DNA from: Diphasiastrum complanatum
Lineage: Eukaryota > Streptophyta > Lycopodiopsida > Lycopodiales > Lycopodiaceae
Assembly (NCBI GenBank): GCA_029204225.1
Contig: CM055095.1
Span: 48,251,364 to 48,315,363, forward strand
Direction of reading: 5' to 3'
Length of the DNA stretch: 64,000 nt
Shown here piece by piece: positions 32,501 through 42,918 of this stretch. Each line of letters begins with the position of its first letter. Position 1 is the first letter of the stretch. The position numbers were made by a program, and so were the translations under genes. The notes beneath the pieces were generated by a model. That model searched no databases. It was not told the origin of the DNA and saw nothing but the letters and a program-made list of their open reading frames with translations.

Positions 32501-33461
32501 CCTTATGTCTTGTCATGTGAGATGAGGCTCCACTATCAATCCACCAAGGATCATTATCATCTATGTTGGCTAACAAACTTGAAGTCATAACAAGTGATTC
32601 ACATGTGTTATGTTCTTCCTCATCTATTGTAAGATTTCCTTGCCTCTCTCCTTGCTCTCTTTTCTTCTTATAACATTCATTTGCAAAATGACCTTTTATC
32701 CCACAATAAAAGCACTTGAACTTTGACTTACTGTTCTTAGTAGAAGAGGAAGAGGAAGAGTGATCATCATGATCAAAGTTACCACCTTTGGACCATTTCC
32801 CTTTGCCTTTACCTTTGCCCTTGAATTTGCCTTTTGTGAAGAAAGCCTCTTCACCTCCACCTTGCAAGGATGCACCATCAAGCTTTGATTGCAACCTATG
32901 TTCTTCAGCCAATAAGATTTCTTGCAAGTCAACCACACTTGGCAAGACTCTTTGAATGGAAAAACTTTGCACAAGGTTAGCATGTTCATTTAGCAAACCA
33001 TTCAACATAACTTGGACTATTTCACCATCTTTTATGTTCTCATCAATGCATGCTAAATCATCACTTAGGGACTTAACTCTCAAGATAAATGCATGAGCAC
33101 TTTCACCTTCTCTTTGCCTACTAGAAAATATTTGTCTCCTTAGGGTCAATACCCTAGATGTGGACTTTGATTCAAAGAGCTTCTTTAAGGCATTCCATGC
33201 CTCACTTGCACTTTGACACTTTCCAACTTCCTTGAGAAGTTCATTTGTAACATTCATTTTAATGATATGAAGAGCCCTTTTGGCCTTCTTATCAAACCTT
33301 TGTTGCTCTTGAAGTGTGAGAGGTCTCTCTTCAATTTCTGCAACTATGTCCATGAGTTCATTCAACTCAAGTAAGGACTCCATCCTCACTTTCCAAGTAG
33401 AGTAGTTTGATGAACTCAACCTTTCACTAGACTCTAGCATGATCCCACCATTGGAAGCCAT
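29508..33461 (-). CDS. Ty1/copia Gag-Pol polyprotein, intact (E)
   Basis: This is a single 1317-aa polyprotein with the same domain order and length as that of B. It has the Gag core, zinc knuckle CFYCGIKGHFANEC preceded by a Lys/Gly-rich stretch and Ser run, protease WWIDSGASSHMT, integrase zinc site WHKRLGHPN...CEHCALSKSH, and integrase core HSDIHS, LRSDNGGEY and PQQNGVAERKNR. RT follows with MDVTNAFLNG, LYGLKQAPRSWY and YVDDIILSG. RNase H shows FSDSDFAGD, SSTEAEYKAL and LCDNLSAQS, then SKHIEIAHHFVRDQV and a DIFTKPLG tail. No stop, shift or catalytic substitution is visible. The first Met (MASNGGIMLESSERL) matches the start of related Gag proteins. The C-terminus ...VEEGV and its TGA overlap the first five bases of the 3' LTR, as in B. 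Confidence 0.97.
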   Translation of the reverse strand: MASNGGIMLESSERLSSSNYSTWKVRMESLLELNELMDIVAEIEERPLTLQEQQRFDKKAKRALHIIKMNVTNELLKEVGKCQSASEAWNALKKLFESKSTSRVLTLRRQIFSSRQREGESAHAFILRVKSLSDDLACIDENIKDGEIVQVMLNGLLNEHANLVQSFSIQRVLPSVVDLQEILLAEEHRLQSKLDGASLQGGGEEAFFTKGKFKGKGKGKGKWSKGGNFDHDDHSSSSSSTKNSKSKFKCFYCGIKGHFANECYKKKREQGERQGNLTIDEEEHNTCESLVMTSSLLANIDDNDPWWIDSGASSHMTRHKEYFTSLLSYEGEGNIIYTANDGQCDIKGIGTIPISLSTNRKANLENVLYIPSITKNLLSVSQMIDKGLDVEFIGDACLISKCGSLIAQGRRHGKLLKLDACVISNHEGCMAREQLTNQEVWHKRLGHPNFKSLEVMAKKELVLGLPKSLVANNSVCEHCALSKSHRLAYSRSTSRSKEAFQLVHSDIHSSSTTSNGGAKMYATFIDDFSRYTWIYLLKSKDEVFAAFVKFKNEMENQFNTKIKCLRSDNGGEYTSNRFKDFCIAHGIKREMSSPRTPQQNGVAERKNRTLCECAKAMRLHANLAKSFWGEALACANYLCNRWTSASLDGKTPHEVLYGRRPSVKHCRIFGCTCFVNITLDDRTKEDPSSKKGVFVGYSEVSKAYKVYIPSTKKVVISRDVIFHEENVSNVVDVDVDVPTNHHDVQDVLDEDGDATPKQTSRKTQRQRAKPSRLTYDEKGKQVVDNSNFAFLTSFDEPTCVGEAIQKKEWIQAMDHEHQALIKSNTWRLVKLPKDKKAIGCKWIFKIKTNQDGSINKYKARLVAKGYAQEYGIDYDETFAPVAKMVTIRILISLATLYDWDMWQMDVTNAFLNGDLEEDIYMEQPEGYVSHDEPNHVCYLQKSLYGLKQAPRSWYAKLNSFLLSQNFVMSEYDHSLYFRLNENDITLLLIYVDDIILSGGNNLDIDEIKMALKREFEIQDLGKLHYILGIEIIRTSKSTFICQEKYVNSILKRFHMEDCKVVSTPMESNVKLTTRSNERSFKDITLYRKLIGSLIWLTITRPDLSFVVGKLSQFMQDPSEAHWKLGKRVLRYISGSRDFGILYGGTTPNLCGFSDSDFAGDQMDRKSTSAFAIYLGDGVVSWLSKKQPTISLSSTEAEYKALTTCTKEILWIKRMLLDLHLLEPEKTPIILCDNLSAQSLASNPVFHARSKHIEIAHHFVRDQVIAKEVELQHVSSKECVADIFTKPLGKDLYLMHRSNLGMCSKTMLKLASNVEEGV
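29513..29525 (-). other. polypurine tract of copia E
   Basis: The minus strand reads GTTGAAGAGGGAG before the LTR start TGTGAAAATTG. It is the same tract as in B, and it also encodes the VEEG terminus. Confidence 0.8.
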
Positions 33462-34621
33462 GATTCTAATGTTTCTTCAACTTTTAGGTTCTGTCCTAAA
33501 GCACTTAGCACTCACTTTTCTCTCAACAAATGATAGATAAAGAGATCTATGAAGATTTAGGACCCTAAAACACTTCTATCTTGAACCTAGATGGTTTCCA
33601 AGCATAGAAAGGAAGATTGAAACACATGCAACACTTTGCACACACTAAGAATGGATTACAAAATCAAACCAACCTGAACACACTCTTGCTTAAGCTCTCA
33701 AACTTTCCAGCAAGTGACCAAATCAAGTTATGGTGTGAAGAGTTACTTGCATTCTTAGAAAATACCCAAAACTAGGATGCCAAGATTACCTAGTAATGAA
33801 CAAACTTGATCAACATATGATCAACACACTAAGATATTGATTCAACCTGTAAAACCACATGTAAACCACACTTCTAAAAGTTTATAAACTCCAGCAAGTG
33901 ATAAATACAAGATTTAGAGGTGAATGAATGAGCACACTTAGTGAATCACAAGACTAGCTTCACTATCTTGTCAAATCTTGGTGTTTAGATTTAGATCTAA
34001 GATCACTTCACATGAGAATGTTCCTCAACCTGTTAAGAACCTGAAAACACACTTGCATAATGGTTAACACCTTCCAGCAAATTCTCCAATCAAATTACAT
34101 AAGGAGAGTTACTTACATGCTCAACAAAGTACACCAAAATTTATGCCAAAATTGATGACAATATTTACAATATGCTCTTCACAATGGAGCTTACAATATG
34201 TTCACCCAAAAAAGGGGATCTTTCATCCAAATGGGAGCTTTGCTCAGCCTTTAGGAGAATTACAACTCACTCAAAAGAGCATTTGTCATCCACTTAAGGA
34301 GAAGTTTCATCCACTTAAGGAGAGTGTTCATCCAAGAATGGAGATTGTCAACAATAGGATTGAAAAGAACATTGTTAGTATTGAATATGCACAAGCCTCA
34401 CAATCACAAATGATTAGGTGTTATGATCTGATCCAAAATAGTTTCTTTTCAGCCTCTGATCTTCAATAGACCTGAAATATGCTTTTGATCCACAAGTTCA
34501 ACTCACAAAACAAAGGTTAGTAAGATTTGATCAACAAAGCAATGCAAAATCATGCTAGAACTTGATCAAACATCCAAATATCACCAAAAATGGAATACTT
34601 ACTGTAAATAGAAGCCAACCA
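33462..34621 (-). other. long untranslated leader of copia E with internal repeats
   Basis: The 1.16-kb leader is about twice as long as that of B. Three diverged copies of a segment with AACCTG...ACACTT...CCAGCAA lie at 33671-33754, 33842-33911 and 34026-34119. A 21-bp unit starting CATCCACTTAAGGAGA is repeated at 34287-34307 and 34308-34328. Confidence 0.6.
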
Positions 34622-34633
34622 GCTCTGATACCA
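34622..34633 (-). other. primer-binding site of copia E (tRNA-iMet)
   Basis: The minus strand reads TGGTATCAGAGC, adjoining the LTR at 34634. Confidence 0.92.
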
Positions 34634-35288
34634 TGTGAAAAATACAGATCCTAAGTGGATCTAAACTCCAAGATCATTGGCTTGAATGCTTGCACTCCAA
34701 ACTACATAAGCTAGGAATTGGCAACACATTCTATGCTACCTAGAATGCAAAGAACTTGATCAAAAAGCATTTATCACAAATGGAAACTTCCATAAACATC
34801 AAGTGCGGCCCAAAATAGCATTATACAGTCCATAATACATCAGCCTATCACTTTTGGAAAGCACCTAAGATCATACACAATAGCTTGAAGACAATACACA
34901 CAACAATGCTCTCAATGGAGGAAGAAACAATGACAATGATCTATTTATCTCAATGAAGCATACAAAAGGTTTCTCCAACCTGTTCTCCACGACTTCCCTA
35001 CTATTTATGGATGAGGAAGATGACTCTCTCTCCTCTCTCTAGAAGGTACTTGACCCTAGATATTCCCTATATAGGAAAAATAGCTAAAAATGGCTTATAT
35101 GACCAAAATACATCAAAATGGTCTCATTTTGAAGGGTATGAAGTTTGACACTTCATCATACTGAAAAAATACAGTAAATAAAAACATTCTGGCCTGGTTC
35201 ACACGTGTGAAACTCCAGAACCAAAACTATTTACAATTTTAGCCAATTTAGGCCTCAAACTAGCTAGGAAATGTTGACAATTTTCACA
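34634..35288 (-). repeat. 5' LTR of copia E
   Basis: It is the same length and, by eye, the same sequence as 28858-29512. The palindrome TTCACACGTGTGAA is at 35198-35211. Confidence 0.95.
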
Positions 35289-35293
35289 GAAAT
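35289..35293. repeat. target site duplication of copia E, right
   Basis: GAAAT matches 28853-28857. Confidence 0.9.
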
Positions 35294-35375
35294 GCTCTTT
35301 GGAAAATATGACTCGGTTAAGATTTATAGCAGAGTTTTGGAGGGATTTGGTTTGGTCGAGATGGGAATGGGGTGA

Positions 35376-35550
35376 CTGAGTCGAGATGGTAACAAGAACA
35401 GTCGGTCGAGATGGTGACAAAAATAGTTGGTTGAGATGGTGACAAAAATACTCAAGGTAACAAAAACACTCGATCGAGATGGTGACAAAAACAGTCGGTT
35501 GAGATGGTAACAAAAGCATTCGGTCGAAAAGGTAACAAAAACACTCGGTC
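35376..35550. repeat. 25-bp minisatellite, cluster 1
   Basis: About seven units share the core CGGTCGAGATGGTGACAAAA, with substitutions and one short unit. The core CGGTCGAGATG is also the core of cluster 2. Confidence 0.75.
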
Positions 35551-36231
35551 CAAAGCTGATGAAATGACTCGAAGGAGACAGAAATAATGGTGCTCGGTCA
35601 ATAACAGAAGTGGAATGACTTGGCTGAGAACTGAGCACAGTATTTGACTGAGAATGGAACAAGTGACTCAGCAAAGAACGTTGAGTGTAAAACAATGGTT
35701 ATGAAGATCAAAGTGCTGAAAAATGGTTGATGTTTTGGAAAAGATGAATGTGGAATAGTAAAGTGTTTCACAATAGTGAAACTAGAGCTTGATGTGTGCT
35801 CCAGCTACACTACCCTTTAGCTAGTTGTGTGCAAAAAATTTGAAATGGTTTCCTGATTTCTGGCGGTTTAGATTTTCTCAAATACGTTGTTAAATGATGG
35901 CGCTCTTTACGGTTTTGTGATGGTAATGGCTGAGTTTGGGGCACTGGAGTGTGTGTGTGAGCATGGATCGATCTAATGCAAGAATGCCAGAAGTTGTGAT
36001 GGGAGCTGGAAGATCACCAAAAATCATTCGCTAGAAGACTCGAAAGCTTGCACGTCGCTGAGGTGAAAATGACTTCGATTTGGATGTCTTTATAGTCGTT
36101 CGTCACTTTGGGCTCGATTGAGATTTTTGAAGTGCCCAACTCGGTCGAGATTTTAATGGAATGATTTGGTCGAGATCTCAAAAACCTTGTTGAATTGTCT
36201 GCACTCGATCTGGTTGAGATCTGATATATAG
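35551..36231. other. spacer between minisatellite clusters
   Basis: No gene is seen. Scattered words such as ACTCGGTC, TGACTGAGA and GGTCGAGATTTT suggest decayed relatives of the minisatellite unit. The position next to the 3' end of the gypsy pol suggests a gypsy LTR, but no paired LTR was found. Confidence 0.35.
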
Positions 36232-36381
36232 AGTCGGTTGAGACATGAACCAGGTAACTCGGTCGAGATGTTGACCAGCTGACTCGGTCGAGATGCCAAC
36301 CAACTGACTTGGTCGAGATGCCAACCAGAGGACTCGGTCAAGATGCCAACCAGAGGGCTCGATCGAGATGCCAACCAAGTG
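36232..36381. repeat. 25-bp minisatellite, cluster 2
   Basis: There are six consecutive 25-bp units, each with a variant of ACTCGGTCGAGATGCCAACC. The first unit is the most diverged. Confidence 0.85.
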
Positions 36382-36740
36382 TCTATTGAGTAGTCTATCT
36401 CAGTGATAGTGTTGTAGAACTTCATAAAGTGAAATATGTTAGTGTCTCAAAATAGAAGCTCTCAGAGTAATGAATTATCTCATTTACCAAATTTGTGCTA
36501 TGGGTGGAAAATTTGAGATAACTTAATTGTAGAAGTGAACTGGATCTAAATGTTATAAATCCTATTCATGTGAACTAGACCATCATTTGTTGACCTATAT
36601 ATAACACACCCTATGAATCTAAATAGATAATCATGAGAAAAAAAGGTATAGAGAATAAAAACACAGTAAATACAAACATAGACAGTCAAAAGCATGAACA
36701 TAAGAAGACACAAAAAATAAAAAATAGAACTAATAAAAAA

Positions 36741-39700
36741 TCAGTAAAATGGAACATAAATATATACAATAGGGATGGAGTTATAAAACAACTCTTTGTA
36801 GTAGCGTCCTAGACGACCACCATTGACGACAGTGTCTAGGAGTACTCTGTCAAGTGTTTCCAATTGGATTGCTCCATTAGAGAAGATTTTATTTATGACA
36901 TAAGGTCCTTCACTTATGAATTTTAATTTTCCTGGGTGCTTCTTAGATGTGTAAAGAAGCACCTGATCACCTAAGTGTAAATCTTTATTGCACTAGTGAC
37001 GATCGTGCCAGGCTTTTTGGCGACGCTTGTTAACTATTTGTGCATGATACGATATGAGTCGAGTCTCATACAATTGGGCTAACGTAAATAGCCTGGTTTT
37101 GACTTGTTGTTCAATTGTAGCTTTCTCACATAGATCTGTAGAGAAAGTTTGCATGACTCACAAGGAAGAAACTAGGAATTCAACAAGCATTACTGCCTCT
37201 TGACCATATACGAGATGGAATGGGGTAATCCATCTAGTGGCCTTCTTGGGAGTGGTCCAGTACGTCCAGATAGCGTAGAACAGTTTGGTTTTCAAATCTG
37301 ATTGACTCGTTTCGACTATCTTGGTTAGGATTTTACAAATGGTCTTGTTGGTGGATTTTGCTTGGCCATTACATCTAGGATAGTACGGAGTACTTTTGCA
37401 GTGGACAACAAGGTAATGGCATAGGAGTTTATCGATCACTTCATTCAAGAATTGAGTGCCTCGATCACTAACAAGCTCAATTGGACAGCCAAAATGCGTA
37501 ATAATATTTTCATAAAATGTGCTACGGTCTTCATATTGGCATCCTTTGTTGCACGTGCTTTTACCCACTTGGTTGCGTAATCTATTGCGATCAGGATATA
37601 GCGTGCTTGGGTATGTTTGGTTGCTGGGCTGATGGGCCCAACAAAGTCTATACCCCACTTATGAAAGGCTTCGTCTTCTATAATAGGGGTTAGTGGGGGG
37701 AAGTCTACTCTTTTTGGCTCGTTGGCAACCATCACATGTTTTAATGATAGCAAAGGTATCCTTAAACAGTGATGGCCACCATAAGCCCGCTCTAAGGATG
37801 ATCTTAGTAGTCGCTTCAGCTGAGAAGTGACCGCCGCCAATGCCCTCATGTGCCTAAGATATGATAGGACATATTTCAGATTCATAAGCGCGGCTGTGTA
37901 ATTGTCCCTTTTATATAATTATCTTGCTATGAGTTGAAAGGATGCCGCTTTAAGCAAAAAATTTCTTTTTGCTACCGTATTTAGGCACTGAGTGATTTCC
38001 TCAGCCCACAAGGGAGTGGCATATATCTGAAAAAGGCATGCATCAAGTAGATCGTTGTTGACTGATGCATCAGCCTTTTTAGCATTAGGAAGTCTGGAAA
38101 GGTGATCTACAATGAAATGTTGTGTTCCTTTCCTGACGACTACTCAAAAATTGAATTCCTTGAGTACTAAGAGTCATCGAGCTATGCGTCATGTTTTACA
38201 GAATTTATTAACAATATATAACAGGGCTTGATGGTCTGTGTAGAAGGCAAAGGTTTGGCTTAGTAAATAGTGTTTGAGTTGCTGTATGGCATAGACCATG
38301 GCCAATGCTTCTCTCTTGGTTGTTGTATAGTTTACTTCAGCATGCACCACTTGCCTACTCAAGAAACATATTGGGAAATCTTTTCCATATTCGTCCAGTT
38401 GTGCAAGGCCAATCCCTCCTATGGAATACTTACTTGCGTTGGTATGCATGTGGAATTTCTTCGTGTAATCTAGGGAACGAAGTATGGGTGCGGTAGTAAG
38501 TGTTGTTTTCAGATCAAAAGCTTTTATACGTGCCTTGGTCCATCTAGGGTTGACCACAACTAAATAAATGAGTCTTGCCTTACCGGCGTAGTCGATTATG
38601 AGGATGCGATAATAGTTAGTGTGGCCAAGGAAGATGTAAACTTCATTCACTGTTGCGGGTAGAGGCATCTCAACTATAACCTTGACCTTTGAAGGATATG
38701 TAGAAATACCATCTTTTGAAATAATATGTCCTAGGACAACCCCATGGGTGACCTAGATTTGGCATTTTTCAGGGTTTAGTGATATACCAAACCTACGACA
38801 GCGAATGAATATCTTTTCAAGGGCTTCGAGGTGCTTGTCTGCAGAAGAATGTATACCCAAATCATCGAGATAAATCTCAACAATTCGATGTAACAAATCT
38901 TGAAACGCCATTTGCATGACGCATTGGAACATGGAAGGGGCGTTGCATAAGCCAAAAGGCATGACATTATAAGCATAAATGTCATTTTTCGTGGCAAAAG
39001 TTGTCTTGTTTTATCCTCAAGAGCTATTTGAACCATAAAATAGCCACTAACATCTAAGAAGTTGAACACTTTAACTCCTGCCATTTCCTCTAGGATTTGT
39101 GTCGTTAAGGGCAACGTGAAGTGGTCTTTTTTAGTAATCACGTTAAGGTTTTTGAGATCAACGCAGATATGAAGCTTGCTATTTTTCTTGGGTACTACCA
39201 CAATGGGCGATACCCAATCAGTATGTTGGACTTCATAAATGAAGTCAGCATCCAACAATTTCTTAATATCTTCATCGATCCGCTCGTGATAAATATGAGT
39301 CACATCTGGACGACTTAGCCCGAATAGGCTTAGCGTTCTCCTCTAAAGAAATAGTGTGGACAGCTATTTCAAGTGGGACCCCCTTCATTTCTGTATAATT
39401 CCAAGAAAATACATCCTTGTTTTTGCGTAGTAAGGTTTCCATATCAAGAAGTTGACCTAGCGTGAGGTGGGCTCCGACGTGAACAATGTGGTCCAAGTCC
39501 TCAATAGGATCCTTAAGATTGAGCTCTATGATCTTGGCTGGTCCTTCAAAGGACTGGGAAGCTTGTGTAGATTCCGGTTGGGGTTGCGACAATTGGATGA
39601 CGACATCTTCAAGTGTGAAATCTTTGAATTTTCTTGGTAGGTCAAAAGGAGGTTCCATGAAGTTCTTTGGAAATTTGGGAATCATTGATGTGGGTGCACT

Positions 39701-40216
39701 ACCAAATGTCGAAGCTCTATCGGATGGTGGTCCTTTTGTTGTTCAGACAACGACTTGATGGCTTGTTTAAGCTTTTCACACATTTGTTTTTGTCTCTCGG
39801 TTAGTTTTGTGTCTATGATTTTGTTTTTTTTGTAACCGAGGTTTTCTGGTTTGTTGAGGAGGCGGTGTGGTTGCCTCATGAATCAATTCTTCATTTATTG
39901 TATCCCATACCTCATCTAGATACATGTCCCATTCGTAGACCTTAGGTTTGGGCTGATAGGCCACTATGTTGGCTACTGTGGACATGAGTTGGACATGGGC
40001 CAGAGGCCCTGGTGACTTAATCTCTTTGGGAATTGATTTTGGTGTATAACATTTTTCATCGAGATATAGGAGAACGTGTTCGTCAGTCAGGACTTCATCA
40101 TTCATTGAAAGAATACCGTCTTCCGAAATGTGGGCAGCAGAGATACTAGGTTCTTCTGGGCACCAAGCTATAGGAATTGGGTCTATCATCATTAATGGAA
40201 TGAGCTCGATGTACAC
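36741..40216 (-). pseudogene. Ty3/gypsy pol pseudogene
   Basis: This is a decayed minus-strand gypsy polyprotein in the order protease-RT linker, RT, RNase H, integrase. The linker before RT (about 39685-39272) reads DVFSWNYTEMKGVP. RT (39303-38753) reads WVSPIVVVPKKNSKLHICVD, FLDVSGYFMVQI and, after a frameshift, MPFGLCNAPSMFQCVM and YLDDLGIHS. RNase H (38668-38189) has the catalytic Asp region changed to HTNASKYSIGG (Asn for Asp), then TKREALAMVYAIQQLKHYL and YTDHQALLYI. Integrase (37885-37158) shows GIDFVGPISPA, LVSDRGTQFLNEV and YYPRCNGQAKSTNK, where Lys replaces the catalytic Glu. The part 36962-36741 is the C-terminal tail (GKLKFISEGPYVI). Several shifts and stops separate these parts. 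Placement in the Tat-like gypsy lineages is tentative. Confidence 0.85.
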
Positions 40217-40461
40217 TTCTTGTTTTGACTGTGAGGCAACTGACCATTGATGGAATTGTGAAAGTCAAGTTTTTCCGCGATGGACATGGTGCTTCAAACA
40301 AACGCAAAGAGATAGTTCGGATGCGGATCAAACTAGTGCGATCCTTTGGCTTTCCACGAGGTCAATGGTTACATTTGGGCTGATTCAAAGAGCTACTTCA
40401 AGCTAAGTGAGAGGTGCATTGCGGAGTACTCAATCTTTGCCTACCTTAAAGAGCCAAGATC
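40205..40461. repeat. direct repeat, copy 1 (about 257 bp)
   Basis: From CTCGATGTACACTTCTTG to AAAGAGCCAAGAT the sequence is nearly the same as 41518-41773. The left end overlaps the gypsy coding frame, so part of gypsy pol was included in the duplication. Confidence 0.85.
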
Positions 40462-41362
40462 CTATGTGGGCTGATTCTGTGATCGATTTGTATGGACGCG
40501 GCCAGGCAATGGCCCGTTGGCAGGGCCATCTCAAAGGGGGACCTTGTCTTTGTTACTTGTTAGTAAACCTGCCTGAGTGTCTTACTTGTATGTATTCGTG
40601 GGGAGTCTTAGTACTCATGCTTTGCTTGGTTTGCATGATTGCTTGTGATACAAGGAGTTGATGGCTCGAGAAGGAACCTTTCTTTTGAAGGCTGATACCA
40701 TCAAACAAAGAGGACTACAGAATCTGTGGGGTGGATTTGCAGTTCAAGTACTCGCACGTGAACGACAACGAAACGACTCAATGTTTGCAAAGGATGGATG
40801 GCTAGCCTATTTCTTGGGTTAGTTTCATTTGCGACAACGCCCACCAGACGCAAGCATGAAGTCAAAAGTTGGAAAGGGCAATTTCAGGGGAGATCTTCTA
40901 TGGAGCAGTTGGTCTTCATTTTGGGATGGCCACCCTCAGAACTGAAACTCACTGAACATGGGTGATATCCAATATCAGTTGGGTTTTTCCTCAAAGGAGA
41001 AAGACTAGGATCCTCTTCAGAGATTGGCAACAAGTTGGATCGAGCCATAATCCTAGCAGATGGGAAGCAAAGTATTGGAAAGACTTTTTGTCCGAAGAAC
41101 TCTACTCTAAGTCCGATCAACTGATTTTATAAGTGGAGGGGAACTATTACAAACACCACTCTCTTGGGGCAAATTTTGATTGAAAGTTGATCAAAACAAG
41201 GGCAAATTCAAGGTGACCTAGCCATACTCACACGAGGAGACTGACGATCTTTGGACCTAATAAGTTGACAAGTTTTTGTTGTGGAAAGGAAAGCTTGCTA
41301 TAGGCTTTCTCTGGACCAGCAATGATGAGGAAACAATTGAGTATGCTAACTTGTGTTACGTG
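40462..41362. other. spacer between direct repeats, no gene recognised
   Basis: There are only short open frames. No LTR, primer site or conserved motif is seen. Confidence 0.4.
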
Positions 41363-41517
41363 TAAGGCAGCTGATCAATGAAGGAACTGTGAAAGTTGAG
41401 TCTTGCATGAGAGACTTGGTATTTCGAACGGACGCTAAGGGACAGTTCGCGTTGAGATCAGACTAGTGCAAACTCTTGGTGCATGTGTCTGATTCAAAGA
41501 GAGCTACTTGAAGCCAA
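41363..41517. repeat. third, diverged and shorter repeat copy
   Basis: It matches the inner part of the 257-bp repeat with many changes (GCAGCTGATCAATGAAGGAA against GCAACTGACCATTGATGGAA). It ends exactly where copy 2 begins. Confidence 0.65.
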
Positions 41518-41773
41518 GCTCGATGTACACTTCTTGTTTTGATTGTGAGGCAACTGACCAGTGATGGAATTGTGAAAGTCAAGTTTTGCACGATGGACAT
41601 GGTGCTTCACACAAACGCGAAGAGATAGTTCGTATGCGGATCAAAATGGTGGGACCCTTTGGCTTTCCACGAGGTCAATGGTTACATTTGGGCTGATTCA
41701 AAGAGCTACGTCAAGCTAAGTGAGAGGTGCATTGCGGAGTACTCAATCTTTGCCTACCTTAAAGAGCCAAGAT
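41518..41773. repeat. direct repeat, copy 2 (about 256 bp)
   Basis: It is nearly identical to 40205-40461, with about a dozen substitutions by eye. Confidence 0.85.
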
Positions 41774-42290
41774 GGAAAAGTATCAAGATCAGGCTGGGAC
41801 AAGGAGAGAAATCAAGGTACAAAAGCAACAAGGCACGGAGTGGACCATAAAGTGGGCAATCAAACGATAAATCCTTTGACGCAGGGAGTCTTGATACCTG
41901 TGCGGAACTGATCAAATCTGGAGCTCAGGGAGCTCAACACAAACTGCATCAAGGACAAATCAGGAAGCGACAGGGGCGAACATTTCAAAGAAAGGCCTCT
42001 GTCACCAGTTAATAAGGTTCTTGGGTTTTACAAATGCGATATCAAATCTACGCTTTTCCCAGACAAACAGATATTTTCAAGTTATGTAATTTTTCAATAC
42101 AAAGAGCTGAGCCTCTGACTTGTGGTGTGCCAGCTTCAATGTTGATAAAAAGTGGCCAGTAGATTGAGTATTGTGCCAAGTAGCCTAAATGTATAGTTAT
42201 TTTAATTGGGAGACACCTTTACTTTAATCTGACATTTGATGAGGACATCAGATTTTATAAAGGTGGGGTGGATGTTGTAAAGCTATCTTC
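41774..42290. other. no gene recognised
   Basis: This is AT-rich to mixed sequence without a long open frame or repeat boundary. Confidence 0.35.
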
Positions 42291-42299
42291 ATAAGCTTT

Positions 42300-42395
42300 A
42301 CTTTCGGTGCCACTGGCGCCAGCATTGTCCCCGGCGCCAACAGCGCCCCTGCTGCTCCCGGCGCCAACGGCGTCGGCGCCACTCACGGTGCCACT
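42300..42395. repeat. GC-rich island with four GGCGCC palindromes
   Basis: GGCGCC occurs at 42315, 42333, 42360 and 42375 inside a short GC-rich island in otherwise AT-rich DNA. On the minus strand it would encode a Gly/Ala-rich string, but no gene is evident. Confidence 0.7.
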
Positions 42396-42918
42396 GTGTC
42401 CAAAATCCAACCGACGCCAAGTTCCTATGGCTGAAAATCTTTGATTGGTTCTAGCGGAGTTCAGAGATCTCAGATCGATGTGCAATCACCTCACATGGTC
42501 TAGGCATGATTAAAGGAAGCCTGTGATCGATAAAATCTAGAGAGAGAAAATGACTTTCTAGAAAGAGAAAATCCTAGAGAGAGAAAAATGTGCTTTACCA
42601 GCTTGGGTAGAGTGCTTGGTATGAGGGGGGTGCCGAATCCCATCAATACTATAGGGGAGTGCGGGTTGCGACTCAGGGCGAGCTCCAACCAAGTCTCAGC
42701 CTCCCTTGCTGGAATGTTGTCATGGCTCTCGCCTTGGCATGCTAGCGCCCCGGAGACTAGGGTCGGTCACACACTTGAAATGTAACCTTCTCAGATTTAT
42801 CAATAAAGTGGGATTTTCCTCAAACTGAATTTGATTACCTTCTGGGTTTCAGTGTTTGGTAAAAGTGCCAGTTGTAAGGCCGCTTCAAAATTTTTAAGTT
42901 GGCACATAGCTGAGGGTC

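Larger units (their letters stand above)
28858..35288 (-). mobile_element. complete Ty1/copia retrotransposon (E)
   Basis: This is a full-length 6431-bp element in minus orientation. It has two 655-bp LTRs at a constant 5776-bp offset that read as identical by eye, a perfect tRNA-iMet primer site, a long leader of about 1.16 kb and one open 1317-codon Gag-Pol frame. A polypurine tract abuts the 3' LTR, and a GAAAT target duplication flanks the element. It sits beside the decayed copia element I and the gypsy remnant. Its protein and its LTR ends resemble those of B, but the LTR bodies and leaders differ, so the two are related families rather than copies. Identical LTRs suggest recent insertion. 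It has every part expected of an autonomous element. Confidence 0.95.

Noticed and set aside
35376-36381. CRISPR-like array
   Set aside because: The units are contiguous tandem 25-mers without unique spacers, in a eukaryotic retroelement context.
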